Shown here: piece by piece, positions 51,722-64,000 of the stretch | Numbering within the stretch: the stretch's first letter is position 1 | Layout: each line of letters starts with the position of its first letter | Assembly (NCBI GenBank): GCA_026874595.1 | Contig: CM049308.1 | Span: 15,064,001 to 15,128,000 of the forward strand | DNA: 64,000 nt | Direction of reading: 5' to 3' | Source: Sipunculus nudus | Lineage: Eukaryota > Annelida > Sipuncula > Golfingiida > Sipunculidae | The notes under the pieces: generated by a model | The model's input: the letters and a program-made list of their open reading frames with translations, nothing else | Database searches by the model: none | What the model was told of the DNA's origin: nothing | Position numbers and translations under genes: made by a program

Positions 51722-54700
51722 CTGGAAAAAAGATATAAAATCACATGAAATTCATACAAATTAATATATGAATTGAAAAAATAACTTTTTTTTATCGTCG
51801 GAATAACAAAACGAAAATATACAAATGATTAATACATCTGTCCAGGTAGTAAAACGTGACGCTAAACCAATGAGATGTATATTATTTTTTATTTTATTTT
51901 CATTTTTTTTATTTGCTTTTCAATTTTTGCTCTGGCTTCAGACCACTTATAGCTTTTACATGTGACAGATATCGTCCGACGAATTCGAGTAAGTGGATGT
52001 TTTATTTCTACAAGAGGCAAGTAATATCTTGCGTCTTTCTTTCTGTTGTATGTGTAATTGTCTGTTTGTTTTCCAAGGAGTTTGTATATTTACAGTTACG
52101 AAAAATTTCATTTACGGTGTACGTTTAGCTTTTATAATCGATGATGTTAATCTTTTTTTCATCTTCAGTAATGAAGGGAAGGTATTTTATATAATCTAAT
52201 ATATTTTCACCGTCTTTTTTCTCCCAGAGTTTCAGGAAAAGTTTTTTTAATCATTGACATAAGCTTCTTTTTTCTATCAGTAATCCGTGAATCGGCGCTG
52301 AAAGACTCTTACTGTAGTCTGTAGGGAGTCAACTTTTTTTCTGACTGCGCCAGTGCTGTCGTTCTAAGAGCACTGAAAGAACAGCGTGGGTCTACTCGCT
52401 CTGCTGGACTTGTCCTGGCGTTGCTTTCACAGCGTAGTGCCTGCTAAGCCCGGACGCATTATTCTTTGATGGACTGAACCAGCCGGACAGGTGGCATGGA
52501 GGCACATCAAAGAAACCAATTGGAAAATAGTTCGGGTTTTATCCGTGTGCTTGTGAAAGTGGGGCGTAATGGCCGGCCGGTGATCGTGGCTGGGCTCGCC
52601 ACAGCCCCGGCTGGCAGCAGAGGCACATCATCGGGCATTTAGTTAAGTTCTTCATTTCCGAACAATCACATACATCAATACACGCAAACAATGATCCTTA
52701 CTGGAGCCACACTACTCTTCACTCATGCATAATGGAGAACTGCATATGGCAATTAAGTGTTCGCGAGAGACCCGGCCTGTCTCGTCCCCGGGAAAAATGA
52801 AAACCATCCCATAATGCTCTGTTTAAACTACAGTACAACAAAGCAGGCATAGTCCCTGTCCGTGGTCCGTGTTTAACGCTTGACCAGGTCTGGTTATATC
52901 TGCCTCATTTCAAGTATTGTTGTCACCTTTTTATAGTTATTACCACCTTTGGTGACGTCTATATTATCATTATTATTCATCAAATCATATCAATTCCAAG
53001 CGAATAAATTTCTTCCTTTTACTTTGTTATATGATTTTCAGGAGAGTGCATGGTGTTAATGTTTGGGGAAAATGTCAACAGAGTGTACCATGGCTAATTT
53101 CGCAACCTGTTTGGGTTCTCCTAATAATAACCTGTAAAATTTGCACTATTTGTTTTGGCTGCAGAAGGAACAAGTTGAATGGGTGCGAATTAATCACGCC
53201 TGAGCAGGCGCCCTACGCCGGAAGTGACCAGGCGTATTGTTCGATATGGTTTCAAAGGGGATTTTGCCCACCAAAAGGTTGACATTAATTATTACAAATG
53301 ACCAGTTATGGTTACTCACCCGTATCATACAAAGGAAACCAGCTAGCCAGGGAATAACCAGTACGTTCCACTAATTTTTAAAATGTATGGTCGCATCGTG
53401 AGGAAAATAGGCCGTGGAAGGATAAGTATTAACTGGCACGTCAGCTTATCCTCACAGCAGTGGAAAATTTACCAGAATAATTATAAGTTTATTCTTCAAA
53501 GGGTAGTATAGTGTAACCTTTCTGGTTAAATGAATTTTCACTAAGTTTTATATTTTATTTTATCTTTATGTACACATTGAATCGGTTTCGTCAGTTTTAT
53601 GAGGAATTATCGCCAAACGATTATTTGTTGAAACTTAATGCTGCTTTATTTCGAAAACTCTGCGTGGTTCGAGTAGTAATATTATGTTTTATCCCATCAG
53701 CGGACTGTATCAGCTGCTGTTGAGATGATGTAACCATGACGATTACATAATCGTGTTTTATGGTAAATGTCCTGGTAAAACTGATTTTCAGCCCATATGA
53801 TGTATATCTCAGCGGAAAACTGCCCCAAAGAGTCAAATAAAGACATAAAGAACAACTGTTTTCCTACTTTTGTTACGCTGAGCTCTATCGTGCGCGGGGC
53901 AAATATGACGAGATACGGTGCTCAAATGGAATCTGATAAAAAATATATAATGGCCCAACGTCGCCTAATTCAGTTAGGTATTACACTGGATGGTTCCGAC
54001 ACAGGCATTATCAAAACCTGTTTTATCTAAAAGCAATGGCTTTACCTTGGAATAATTTATGTATGTTCAATGCTTGTTCCGCGTTCTACCTTTTTCGGCT
54101 AGAAGGCTGTTTAGATCTCCCTGCTAGTTTGACCCAACATCTAACATGGGGCTATTCTTAAATATTTTACTCGCAAAAAATTTACCTGGGTATCGTTACC
54201 ATGCCTACTTTGGGCTATATCAAAATATCATAGAAGCCATGATTCGAATGCAATGTATCGTTAATTTGCTTTCATTATACACGTACTTAGGGCTATTCTG
54301 GAATATCCTTAAAGCTATAACTGAAGCTGTGATAGATACCCTTGATTGATACCCTAGTATTAATTTCTATAAATAATCGTTAATTTGTATTTATTCATGA
54401 AGCACTGATGCAAATAACACCATGGAATCACCGTGATTGTAACACAACAAAGGAAATATGCTGAACGTAGGTGGATCATTTCTAACTGATGGCTACCTTT
54501 TATTCAAGAACGAGGCTCTGGATATGATAACAAAGATTGTGAATTGAACACAAACCTCAAAGTTATTGTATGACGCGAGGGAAGAATTGTTCCAGTGTTC
54601 AAATGGTGATGGAAGAACAAAAAACTTCCCATACACCGTTTTGTTATCATTCCAATTCCGCGTAATGCGAAAGTGATGTCCTCATATATGAGGGGCATTT

Positions 54701-55433
54701 GGAATTGAGCAAAGGACTCTCGCGGGGCTTAATCCACAACACACAAGCTCAAGTTCCTGGTCTTGTACACTCTCCGCTCCGGGACTCAACACAAGTGACT
54801 CGCTTTATCTTCCCCCGAAAGCCCATTCCCAATTGAAAGCAGAAAGCAATTTGATAAATCATCTTTCCTGCTCTGCCATATCTCAGCAGTTAAATAAATC
54901 TAGACGTCTGGAAATTCTATAGGTATGAAAACCAATGAATCAATGAAGTCGTGATAGGCAATGTTGAAAAAACACTCTTTATACGCCCGCTGGGTCTTCT
55001 CTACTTTTTAAGCGTTCTTATGGCGAAGTGACTTTAGGTTAACTAATAAAGACTTTTTTTGCCTTAGGATCGAGGGTTTACTTCTTGTTTATTATTTGCA
55101 TTGAGTATGTAAGGTACCATATTTCATAAATTATGTTTATAACTATTTTTATGTGAAAGTAGGAAAGTATATTTCAATAATCAGTTTGTATTGTCCAACA
55201 CAACATAGGGGTTATCCTTCCAGTGTGATTTTTTTTTGTCAATTGTGGTATGCGTAAAGGTGTTATGTTATGGAACATGTATGTGTTATGTGTGTAGTAC
55301 TTGGTGCTTCGAATGTAAAACAATGCAGTTAATGAGAAAACATGGTGATGTAAATGGGGCATTGGTTGGTACAGTTAATCATAGAAACATTGCTTTTAGA
55401 TGAAATGTGATTATTATGGAAACTGAGGCAGTG

Positions 55434-55527
55434 TGGTTTTGGGTAATGTGGTAGTGAGGTTGTGGGAAATGTGGTGGTGAGGTTGTGGGTAATGAGGAGG
55501 TGCGGTTGTGGGTAATGAAGTGGTGCG
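55434..55527. repeat. 23-bp minisatellite, about 4 units
   Basis: Units of the form GTGAGGTTGTGGGTAATG with GTGG or AGGAG endings repeat about four times with small changes. The minus-strand open frame here is low complexity. Confidence 0.8.
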
Positions 55528-55894
55528 GCTGATGTGGAGCTCACTGATGCTATATTGACCTCTGCGCTTCATTTGAAACACTATGGTGCAGTGTGGAAGA
55601 TGGCGCTAAATGTATATTGTTGCTGTCAACAGCGATTGTAAAGTGTTATTCTTATTCCATGTATTAATGTGGAAACGGTACTAAATGTGGGAGACGGGTG
55701 TTTCCCTGTAGAGCATTGTGTAAGTTTGAGGATTGTTTACAAGCTACCAATTCTAGAGTTTAGACAAACTGTGACAGAGTTAACAGATAAAATCGTCCAA
55801 TCAATGAGTAATGGTAATGTATGTCCGACATTTGATGAATGTCATGATGTCTAGAATTGATACACGAATTACAAATCAAATTCTTTGAAGAAAT

Positions 55895-56475
55895 TTTGCC
55901 GACGTCCCTCGGTCCGAGGTCAAATTGTCCCACAGGTGCGTGGTTACATGGTCCGCTTCCGCAGTAAAGTAGCCGTTCAAATGCAGTTCCGCTTCAAACT
56001 TGCTTTGAAGTTCCGCGGCTAAACTGCCCTGACGTTCGAAGGTCAACTTGGGTTGAATCCCAACGGTAAGTTGTCCAGAAGCAATTCAGTTAAATTGTAC
56101 TGGAGTTCCGCGGTTAAAATAGTCTTGATTTAAAACGGAGAAAATGTCCAGAAATCAAACAGATAAATTGTCCTAAGGCTTCATGGTGAAATTGTTTTGA
56201 AGTCATACGGTAATTATTTATGAATTTTTCTTTTAAACTGTCCTGACAATCCACAGTGAAATCGTCCGAAATTCCGTTAGTGAAAATTCTTAACTTTTTA
56301 CCTGACGTCACTGGGTATTATTGTTCTGACGTTCCATGACTCGTATTGAATTCACACTTTACAGTTGTCACTCGGTAAATTGCCCTGAAGTGCAACGGTA
56401 GAATTGTCCGGAATTCCAACGGTAACTTGTCCAGATGTTGTTTGATAAATTGTCTTGAAGTGCCGCCGAAAAAAT
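55895..56475. repeat. Degenerate minisatellite of about 24 bp
   Basis: Words such as AAATTGTCCTGAAGTTCC and ACGGTAAnTTGTCC recur many times at about 23-31-bp spacing, clearest at 56367-56466 (GGTAAATTGCCCTGAAGTGC, GGTAGAATTGTCCGGAATTC, GGTAACTTGTCCAGATG). The array is old and diverged. It has no continuous open frame. Confidence 0.7.
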
Positions 56476-59057
56476 GGCAACATGAATATAGCGATAACGA
56501 TAAGACAATATCAGAGTATTTGATACAGTTAATTATTTATGGAATCCATATAATTTACAAACACAAGTGGCATTTTTGCTACCAGTAACACATAGAACTA
56601 GAATGTAAGTTATAAACATTTTCTTGGTAAGAAGGCACAATTTATTATTATTTCTCAATGATAGCTGAGACTCTTATTTTGCGATGCACACGGGTAATAG
56701 CATCGGAATATCGAATAACATTCGTATGATAAGCTTATAACTCTGCATGATTTGTTTTGTTGTTGCTGCTCTTGTCGTATTGTTTATATACATGTGCGAG
56801 CTTATTCCATGGTTACGGCTGCTGATGCCTTTCTTTTATTAATGTGAATTTCATGAATGTTCCTGGGTTTGGAACGCCTAATATAGATATAACAAGATAG
56901 ATGATCAAAAACAAGTTCCATTCCGGTTTCGGACAACGTGACATGGGCTCATACTCGATTATCCTGGTATCAGCAAGGTTCGTTGTACAGCCCCTGCGGG
57001 TCGTGGGTGTGTGCCTTCCCCATTGCTGGGTCATAACCCTGACGAACCCCCAAAAGGTGCCCCATTAAGCCTGCAGCCTGCGCTCACCATTGGTGGGGGT
57101 CCGATCGTGAAAAATCTCACCGCCTCGTCTGGACTCGAAGTCCTAAGCTCCTCCCATTCCCATTAATATTTGTTTCCTTTTATGGCGTATTTTTGGGATT
57201 AAAGAAAAAGAAATTTATTAACATCCAATTGACGAAAGCATCACGTATGGCGCAATTCAACCATTATCAATGCTGAGAGCAGGAGCTGCAATCAACATAA
57301 TCTCACCGTATTTTGCCGCCTCTAAATAAAAAGCGTGAAAAAAAATGCAAAACGTGCTTCCTGGGAGGGGGATTTAGTTTTTACGACCTAAGGTTTATTG
57401 GAGCATTATGTTCAAAGACTTTTGTGTGAATATATCATACAGAGCAAGGTTGGCGCAAATTCCGCACTCCCCAAAAAACAATAACTTTCCGGGACTTGAA
57501 ATAAATGATGCATGCTGGGTCAGGCTTTATACCAGCCTTTTTGTCCGATAAATACAGTTATGTCAGTAGCCAGTTAATCACTGGCGGATTCCCTTAAGAA
57601 AAACTCTGCATGAACGCCCATGTTGCCATGGTTACAGCTAAATTAGGGCTTTCCCTGTGGCCCAGTGTACGAAACTGTGATAACTGCAAATAAAGTCGGT
57701 GAGAGGTGCCTGGTCTTGTGACTTTACACGACAGATTTACGACGTAATACATGACTGATTCATCCGAGATGGGCGTTTCATGGAGAGCCGGGCCGGCACG
57801 GGATAATGAACGCAGGCGCAGCGAGACCACAGCGGATGTCTCGTAGGGCCGGCAGACCTGACCAATTTACCTTTAGCACCAAGAGTCTTATCTACAGTCG
57901 GGCCCTATCTCTTTTCAGCGGTTCAGCGCTCCCGGCTTGTATCAGTTTTATAAAGGCTGCATAAATACCGCTGTGTCACATTATACGGTGATAACAATAC
58001 CATGGCCGCATACATGTGTATTGGAATCGATGTGGTTCTGATTTTAATCATACAACAAAGCGTCTTCCAGCCACCGCGACACGCTAGGTCTACCTTTATC
58101 ATACACGAGCTCTGGGTGCTTAAATGGATCCTTTGTGCGCGCGTTATTGTTTGCAGCTTTTTGCCTGTCGCGCGTGATATATTGTCACTGAACTAGCTTA
58201 AGTTGTCACCAGGGTCTGACATATAATGATTTTACTAACAGCACTAATATCAATATTTAATCTACCGATGGCCAGACACAATGCTTTTATGAAAGGAGTT
58301 CAGATTGGTCCCATCCAAATGGGATAATTCCAAACAACTGCCGATATCAAAGAAAAACACAAGCCATTGCATTAAGGTGACACCTGTGAAAATAAATTCT
58401 AACTGATATGACTGCGGCCTTTACACCAAAAATATTACATATCCATCAAAGTTATTGGTTCTTTGAATGGACATTAGACACTGCGTATGGCACCTGTCAA
58501 TTAAACTGACGGCATCTATTAACAGAAGGAAAAAAACTTATAAAAATATGGAATTTAAAAGTTTGCTTAGCGCATGTTTTCAGGCTTGTTTACGTCAATG
58601 AATAATTTTGCATCTTAAATATTTATGTTAATTACAGGTAAGCAGGTGTTTAACTGTCGGAATGTTGCAAAACTGAATGTATATGTGTATAAATTTATAA
58701 AGATTTTTATACGCAGGGAGTAATAAAACATGTAACTTACAGCAGTTTAACCATGTGAATAAATGGTACTTTCGGCGTTCGACTTGAAAACTTTAATACA
58801 TTTCACGGTTAGGTTGTAATAAATGTCTGATATCAACTGTATCTCATATAATGTTTCTTTCTCTGTTGATTACATATAATACCATGCACCTATAACAAAT
58901 ACGATTTACATAACTCGTTGATTATTTATAGGCATTCTCCAAAGAAATCCATTACTCCCCTAAAACTTATTAATTTAGTATCTAATTATAATTTAATGTG
59001 CTGTCTGATCCTTTACATTTTTTAAGGTAAAATAATATTTATTTTTTTTACTCATAT

Positions 59058-59841
59058 TGTGACAGGTGCTCTTTTTATTGTGTGACACGGGCGTAACTCG
59101 TGTTGTTGTTACATTTTATGTTTAATCAGTACTGGTTGAACTCTCGTTGTCATGTGAGCCTTGGGTTTTCACGCCTGGTCGTGGGTCACGTGATGAGCCT
59201 GGTATGTGTAGAGACACACGGCTACGTCTTTCTAGATAATTCCTGAAACGCGTGTTGTGCATTATCTTATAGACTGTTCGAGAAGTGGAAAATTCCCGGC
59301 TTGGGGTGTGAAGGTATATAAAGGGGCTGTTTTCTAGAACCAGAGGGCAGACAGCAGAGCAGATACCAGCGGACGCAGGAGCGTATGTCAGATTCTAAAA
59401 CCTTATCCGACGAATGCGGCAATTATACATTTTCAAAGATTTTCTCTTGGATTTTATACATTTGGACTTCAGTTTACTTTCTGTGTTGTTGCAAGAACTT
59501 TCGACTGGACTGTCATTCTCCGAGAGATTACATTCAAAGGAATTATCGTGGTGATGGTGTTGGTATCGAGGTGCTGTTCCATTATCTTTCTGTGTGATTG
59601 TATTGACTTGTTGCTATAACGCTGTTTTACTGTATAATTGTATTGATTTGGTGTATTGTATTGTTAGGGTTGTTTTCGGAATAAATTATAGTTATTTGTA
59701 AACAAAAAAAAAGCTGACTTCTTTATTCATTTCCCTAGACATTTCACGGTGCCTAGTGTTACAAAATCTATTTTTTTATCTCCATTACAAAATTTGTGTT
59801 CATCACGCATACGTGATCTGTTTATATTAGGTTCCGTAACA
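59058..59841 (+). mobile_element. Solo-LTR-like element, copy B (fuller copy)
   Basis: The 784-bp unit has TGTGACAGGTGC at the left and GGTTCCGTAACA at the right, TG...CA ends, flanked on both sides by ATAT. A TATA box (TATATAAA, 59315-59322) precedes AGGGGCTGT, and AATAAA lies at 59680-59685, as in a U3-R-U5 LTR. It matches copy A at 27657-28110 in reverse orientation, including CTCGTGTTGTTGTTACATTT, GTCATGTGAGCC, TTTTCACGCCTGGTCGTGGG and ATCACGCATACGTGATCTG. It carries an extra internal part with a 70-aa open frame of unknown meaning (59385-59597). It sits antisense in the intron, about 430 bp from the LDLa exon donor. Confidence 0.75.
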
Positions 59842-60274
59842 ATATTCATTTAATTGAGCCAAAACAAATTACTATACGATGATATATGTGCATAATACGT
59901 CACTTGTTTTGCCTACACACTGCAACGTAAAAAATGGTTTGCGCAGTCAGCTTATATTTATTCCAGGCATAGTATGAAGAGAAACGATAAAGTCATTACA
60001 TTATTTATTCTACAGACAGGAGATAACCTTTTCTTGAAAAGTAATAGCAAGAATTAACCTTTCCTCAAATGTGCCCATAGTTCATTTGACGAATGATCAA
60101 CAAAAAAGGCTTTGTTTAATATTAAAGATTTGTTAATACATGCATGTTAAAAAAATGAATTTCTCAGTCAAGCAACAATACGCACATGGTTTGCGTGTTT
60201 TTTTTTTTTAACGAAATACATGCACTTTGAATTATGTCAAATAACCTCATAACCTGATGACGTAATAGACTTAC

Positions 60275-60409
60275 CGGCTGTGCAGACTGCGGTGTCTTCG
60301 TCATAGCCATCGGCGCAGTCTGTGTTGTGGTCGCACACGTACTTCATGGGTATGCACCGACCGGCGGTCTTACACGGGAACGGGGCGTCTGGTGCCGGGC
60401 ATGGGTTAC
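60275..60409 (-). CDS. Prohormone-4-like precursor, exon encoding the LDL-receptor class A domain
   Basis: This 135-nt, 45-codon exon is flanked by a pyrimidine-rich acceptor ending TTGCAG and a donor GTAAGT, both phase 1, as is usual for LDLa modules. It encodes a complete LDLa domain: six cysteines (in NPC, FPC, RC, YVC, TDC, AVC) and the calcium-binding acidic motif CDHNTDCADGYDED. LDLa modules are about 40-residue, disulfide-bonded, calcium-binding extracellular folds. Outside receptors they occur in prohormone-4, where the domain lies between the N-terminal peptide and the C-terminal region. The exon alone could belong to any LDLa protein. The call rests on the two downstream exons that splice in phase and match the prohormone-4 C terminus. 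An LTR lies about 430 bp downstream, inside the next intron, in antisense orientation. Confidence 0.88.
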
Positions 60410-63400
60410 CTGCAAGGAAAAAACCACTAATTAAGCATTCATACACCATGCTTTTACATTCAAACAACTTCATCCTTACGGTAAGGGTATGAATATTCAT
60501 GAACCAGGCTGGCCCGTTGTCGGCTAGTTATCAAACATGTCATGATCCTGTAACCATTGAATTGATGTGTCTGTCCGCATGCACAAACATGTAATATGGC
60601 TTAAATGGTTTTCATACCAAACTGGCTTCGTGTGTTCAACATAAGACCGGGTATTATGTCTTATAGGGACTGACTCATCAGCTAACTTGTCACCATGTAA
60701 TTGTCAGAATACATAGCGAACTTGTCGAATATTACAGATTTACTTATTTATACAGATTAATACATTTAAGGTTAAACATTTAATCAAAATGTAAAATTAA
60801 TTCACTTACATAATATTAAATAAAAAGTGAACCATAGAAACTTAGACAATATTTATTGAAAGGTTTAATAAATAAAAATAATATTTATATAAATACAGCT
60901 TTTACCAGATATATTCTTAGTATACCAAACATGCATCTATATCTTATATTATACACGTATCAATACATATATAATTAAACACTACATTGTAGACACGATC
61001 AAATTCGTAATGGTGAAATAACGTTTAATGTCAGTAGAATCAATATTTTCTAATTATTTTGCATTTTTAAGATTGAGCATGTGAGGTTTCATGATACATT
61101 TAACCAACAACAATTCAGTCATTGTTCTTGACAAAGACTAATACTCCTGTCTGGGCGTCAATTGTCTCGTGTGAAGACAACGAGAACTTTATCACTAGAA
61201 AAAGAGGCGTTATTCCTACAATAACGCCCCTTGTGTCTGGCCCACCAATAACTCTGCGTGACATGTCAAAGTCGTATGCATATAAGTGTCAATTATCCTA
61301 ATGACGTCATCATGCACGAAGGCCACATAAAAAAGCCATCTACGGAAACAAGACATCAGGTTATTATTCCAAACCCTATAAATCGTGACCACCAAAAACT
61401 AATTTCTCAATAAACCAATAATCTGGTCATCTCATACAATTGTAATTTTATTAATATTTCCATTTGTTTGGGATTCTTGCCCTGGTGTATCAATAATTTC
61501 TATAGGTCTTCCGCATGTCTGAATTTCCAGGAGACAGAGATGACAGTCATAAATTGTGTGACTGTTTATTAAGCATTCTTTAATAACCATATTTACTTAA
61601 TGGGCTATGCGCTGACGGATATCTTCCAGACCTTATCGTTCCACGGATCTGTGCTAAGCCTGACGACCATACAAAAATGCCACATTGTCTTTGGCCTGTG
61701 GTCTTCATGTTTTTTCCCACATTCTCTCTTCCTGAAGTTTTCTTCTTCGCTCTGATCTTAGATTCGTCTTTTACCATGACTAATCAGTAACCGAGATTAT
61801 GACGTACAACTCAAGCAGCGGCCTGCTCTGGTTTCTTATAAAAATCTAGCCTTTTTTCCCCTTCTTTTCATGAGATCATTTTCCGGTCAAAATGACAAAT
61901 TGCCATCTAAATGACGATCGTTTCCGTAATCTTGGCTGACAACCTTGCCAACATAAAACTCATTGCCGTGCCTTCATAGCAAGCATTAATCTGACCACGT
62001 GGTCCCATGTATGCTTCTTCAGTTGATATTTTATCAAGTTTTTCAGCATTCCCCTGATTGTATATTTTTAGCGTCTATCCCCGCAGAATATGTTGATGAT
62101 TGGATTAATAATTGAAAATACTTGCGTTATAACATTGGATATCCTTTTGATAGCTGTTTTCAAAAGTCGGTTAAAATTTCGAACTATAAGATATGGTAAT
62201 CATAGGGAAATTTGATCATTCCATGTATGTGTATGCATTATAAATGTTGAATGTAGATATTTTATTTATATGGTTTACACTTTTATTTTATGAATAAACA
62301 TTGTATATCTGGACTCTGTAGAAGACAAACACTGCAGATGATAAATATACATATGGTAAGTTGAACTTAAAAGTAAAACATAGAAGCAAATATGAGGAAC
62401 ATGTGAAAGAAATTAAATCAGTTCATTAATTGGTCTGTCATGTAAGAGATGAGAAAATATCCTAAAATCCTACTCCGGCCGTGGCAAAACATTCTTTAGA
62501 TTAAGTTTAGCACAGCTGATTCTTATCTTCAATGTTTTCTTTAATTTCTTGTTAAAATCATATTTGAAATTGAGAAATGTATTGACAATGTCAAGCATAA
62601 AGAACACAACAGAAAAAAAATCATCATATTAAAATATTTATAATGCATTACTAAAGATCACTCAGCGCGGTTATAATGACTTGGTAATGAACCTGTCTTG
62701 GCATATTTTGGATGACAAATAATGCTTTAAAAATGGTCACTTAAAGGTTTTATAATATACCAATAGAATCCCTAAAGCATGAGGCGGGCAATATCAAAAA
62801 GAGGGCTCGCTTAATATTACCCTTCACAACAGTTTGGGATCACATTCGTTCGTCACAGATGCGGTTTTTTTAACATTCATAGCCTTGCCTTTATAGGTGT
62901 AATTCCTATTAATAAGTTGTAATTTCAACATTCACAGGCAATGAAACGGATTGGTTTTCATAACTACTGAGCTTTTACAAATTTTGCAACCTGTTTTATA
63001 CTCATTGTAGGATTGCTTCTGTATTGGATTAGTGACACTAGAAACAACCTTACTGGATTCCCATAATACCGTCATATCTAGTCATTGAAAATCTCTGACA
63101 TAAATTGAAAGATGTGGTCTAATAATTTTTCAAGCAAAGTGTTATTACTGAAATACTGGGATTTATACCGTATGTACGTGGAATAAAATCCACACAAGAA
63201 CGTGTACTGAAGGCATCAACCGCAAAAAGGGTTTTCCTAAGCAATCTTGATCCATAAATATTTAATGGCGCTTGATTGTAAAGCAAACTGGCCTGCTGAT
63301 GGATGTTAAAATACAAGATACTATATGTAAATGGTCTACATCATTATATGAGCATGAACTGCTACGTCACAAAGCTAAATGCTTGTTTTACATGCATGTT

Positions 63401-64000
63401 TTACATGCTGTATTGTAAACTCTTAATGTGTATTGCAATACATATTATAGATGAACAGGTTGACCTGTATACCAGGTGTACGGGTGTGGCTATATGTTAG
63501 AGCCAGTTATTTGGCCACCTCTTCTGCAGTATTTATATGATTTCTCTCTTACTATTCTTACATATTAAGGAACTGTAAATAATTTCTGTTAATAACAGTT
63601 CCTATAACGAATCTGTGACGGGTGTATAAGCTTGTTTATCTACAAGCTGTTAGTAAACACATAACATGCGCCAGTGCTAACAGATACAGAAACCTTGCAA
63701 CCTGAAGTGGTTAGTTGTAAATGTACGGAACTTAAAGGTTACTTTTTTCAATACGAATTTTGCAAAAGTCTAGTTAATCTGGCTTGCCACCAGGTGTCTT
63801 CTTGAATGTGTTTGGATTATTTTGGCGGCCCCCATATATTATAAACTCATGAATATAAGCAAAACGATCTGCCTGTGTACCGTGAGATCGGTGTTTTCGG
63901 GGCCTTTTTTATAGAATTATCAAGGAATTATCTTTAGTTAATAGACTTCGGATATCGGAATAGGTACCTTTAAGAGTATATGTATATAAAGCCTTTGCTT
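60410..64000. other. Presumed upstream intron of the prohormone-4-like gene
   Basis: The LDLa exon has an acceptor at its start, so the gene continues upstream on the minus strand. I looked for a signal peptide or IDLSRF-type exon here and found none. The region is AT-rich, with a somewhat less AT-rich block at about 61.2-62.0 kb. Confidence 0.5.

Larger units (their letters stand above)
51722..60274 (-). other. Intron between the LDLa exon and the middle exon
   Basis: This intron is about 8.6 kb with GTAAGT donor and TTTTTTCCAG acceptor. It contains GC-elevated low-repeat blocks (about 52.3-52.85 and 57.45-58.2 kb), a 23-bp minisatellite (55434-55527), a degenerate 24-bp minisatellite (55.9-56.5 kb) and an LTR in antisense orientation (59058-59841). 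No further exon was recognised. Confidence 0.7.
45458..60409 (-). other. Prohormone-4-like neuropeptide gene, 3' part (three coding exons, two introns)
   Basis: This is the span of a minus-strand gene whose last three coding exons are in the window. The exons at 60275-60409, 51608-51721 and 45458-45648 all have AG acceptors; the first two have GT donors and both junctions are phase 1, so they join into one open frame of about 146 codons ending in TAA. The order LDLa domain, short linker with an A-x-R-P-P-V motif, then a C-terminal region ending K-x-G-F is, from memory, the arrangement of arthropod and lophotrochozoan prohormone-4 precursors. These are secreted, processed neuropeptide precursors, with an IDLSRF-type peptide near the N terminus in insects. 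The signal peptide and N-terminal peptide exons are missing and should lie upstream, beyond 60.4 kb on this strand. Introns are about 6.0 and 8.6 kb. Confidence 0.85.

Noticed and set aside
59385-59597. 70-residue frame as an LTR-encoded gene
   Set aside because: Lies in the part of the LTR missing from copy A and has no recognisable motif; kept only as a remark on the LTR.

Overview
The window is eukaryotic, AT-rich and intron/repeat dominated, with no operons or bacterial features. The one well-supported host gene is on the minus strand: the last three coding exons of a prohormone-4-type neuropeptide precursor (an LDL-receptor class A domain followed by a conserved C-terminal region). Their splice sites and phases fit together exactly (60275-60409, 51608-51721, 45458-45648). 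Together with the repeat content (tRNA-derived SINEs, Penelope-like and LINE remnants, hAT-like elements with short subterminal repeats, many long AT and G/C runs), this points to an invertebrate, most likely a lophotrochozoan and probably a mollusc. The species cannot be fixed from the sequence.

Layout. From 1 to about 45.2 kb lies the region downstream of the gene. It carries no intact protein gene that I recognise. It holds a degenerate B-box-like fragment (7.0 kb), a frameshifted LINE reverse-transcriptase 3' end (8.4-8.8 kb), a SINE/LTR cluster (9.2-10.4 kb), a 21-bp minisatellite and a GACTCG-rich element (20.9-22.1 kb, second copy at 33 kb), and a Penelope-like element 3' end with a GIY-YIG-type tail (22.9-23.5 kb). 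It also holds a recent 152-bp duplication (27 kb), an LTR (27.66-28.11 kb), a 1.9-kb hAT-like element with an 8-bp target duplication (29.16-31.04 kb), several copies of a dispersed GGCGGAGGT repeat, and a GC-rich palindromic tandem repeat (43.7-44.0 kb). About ten (AT)n microsatellites are scattered throughout.

From 45.2 to 60.4 kb lies the prohormone-4 gene with two large introns (about 6.0 and 8.6 kb). The introns contain a tandem array that abuts the last 3' splice site, a degenerate 24-bp minisatellite, an antisense LTR, and several GC-elevated low-repeat blocks that could be regulatory. From 60.4 to 64 kb is presumed upstream intron; the signal-peptide exon was not found and probably lies beyond the window.

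No new multi-gene biological system is evident. The most useful leads are the split neuropeptide gene, the three element families built on different short subterminal repeats (GACTCG, AATCGT, GCGATACGT), and several hairpin-forming repeats. Nearly all other open frames in the window are short, unconserved-looking or lie in simple repeats, and are left out.
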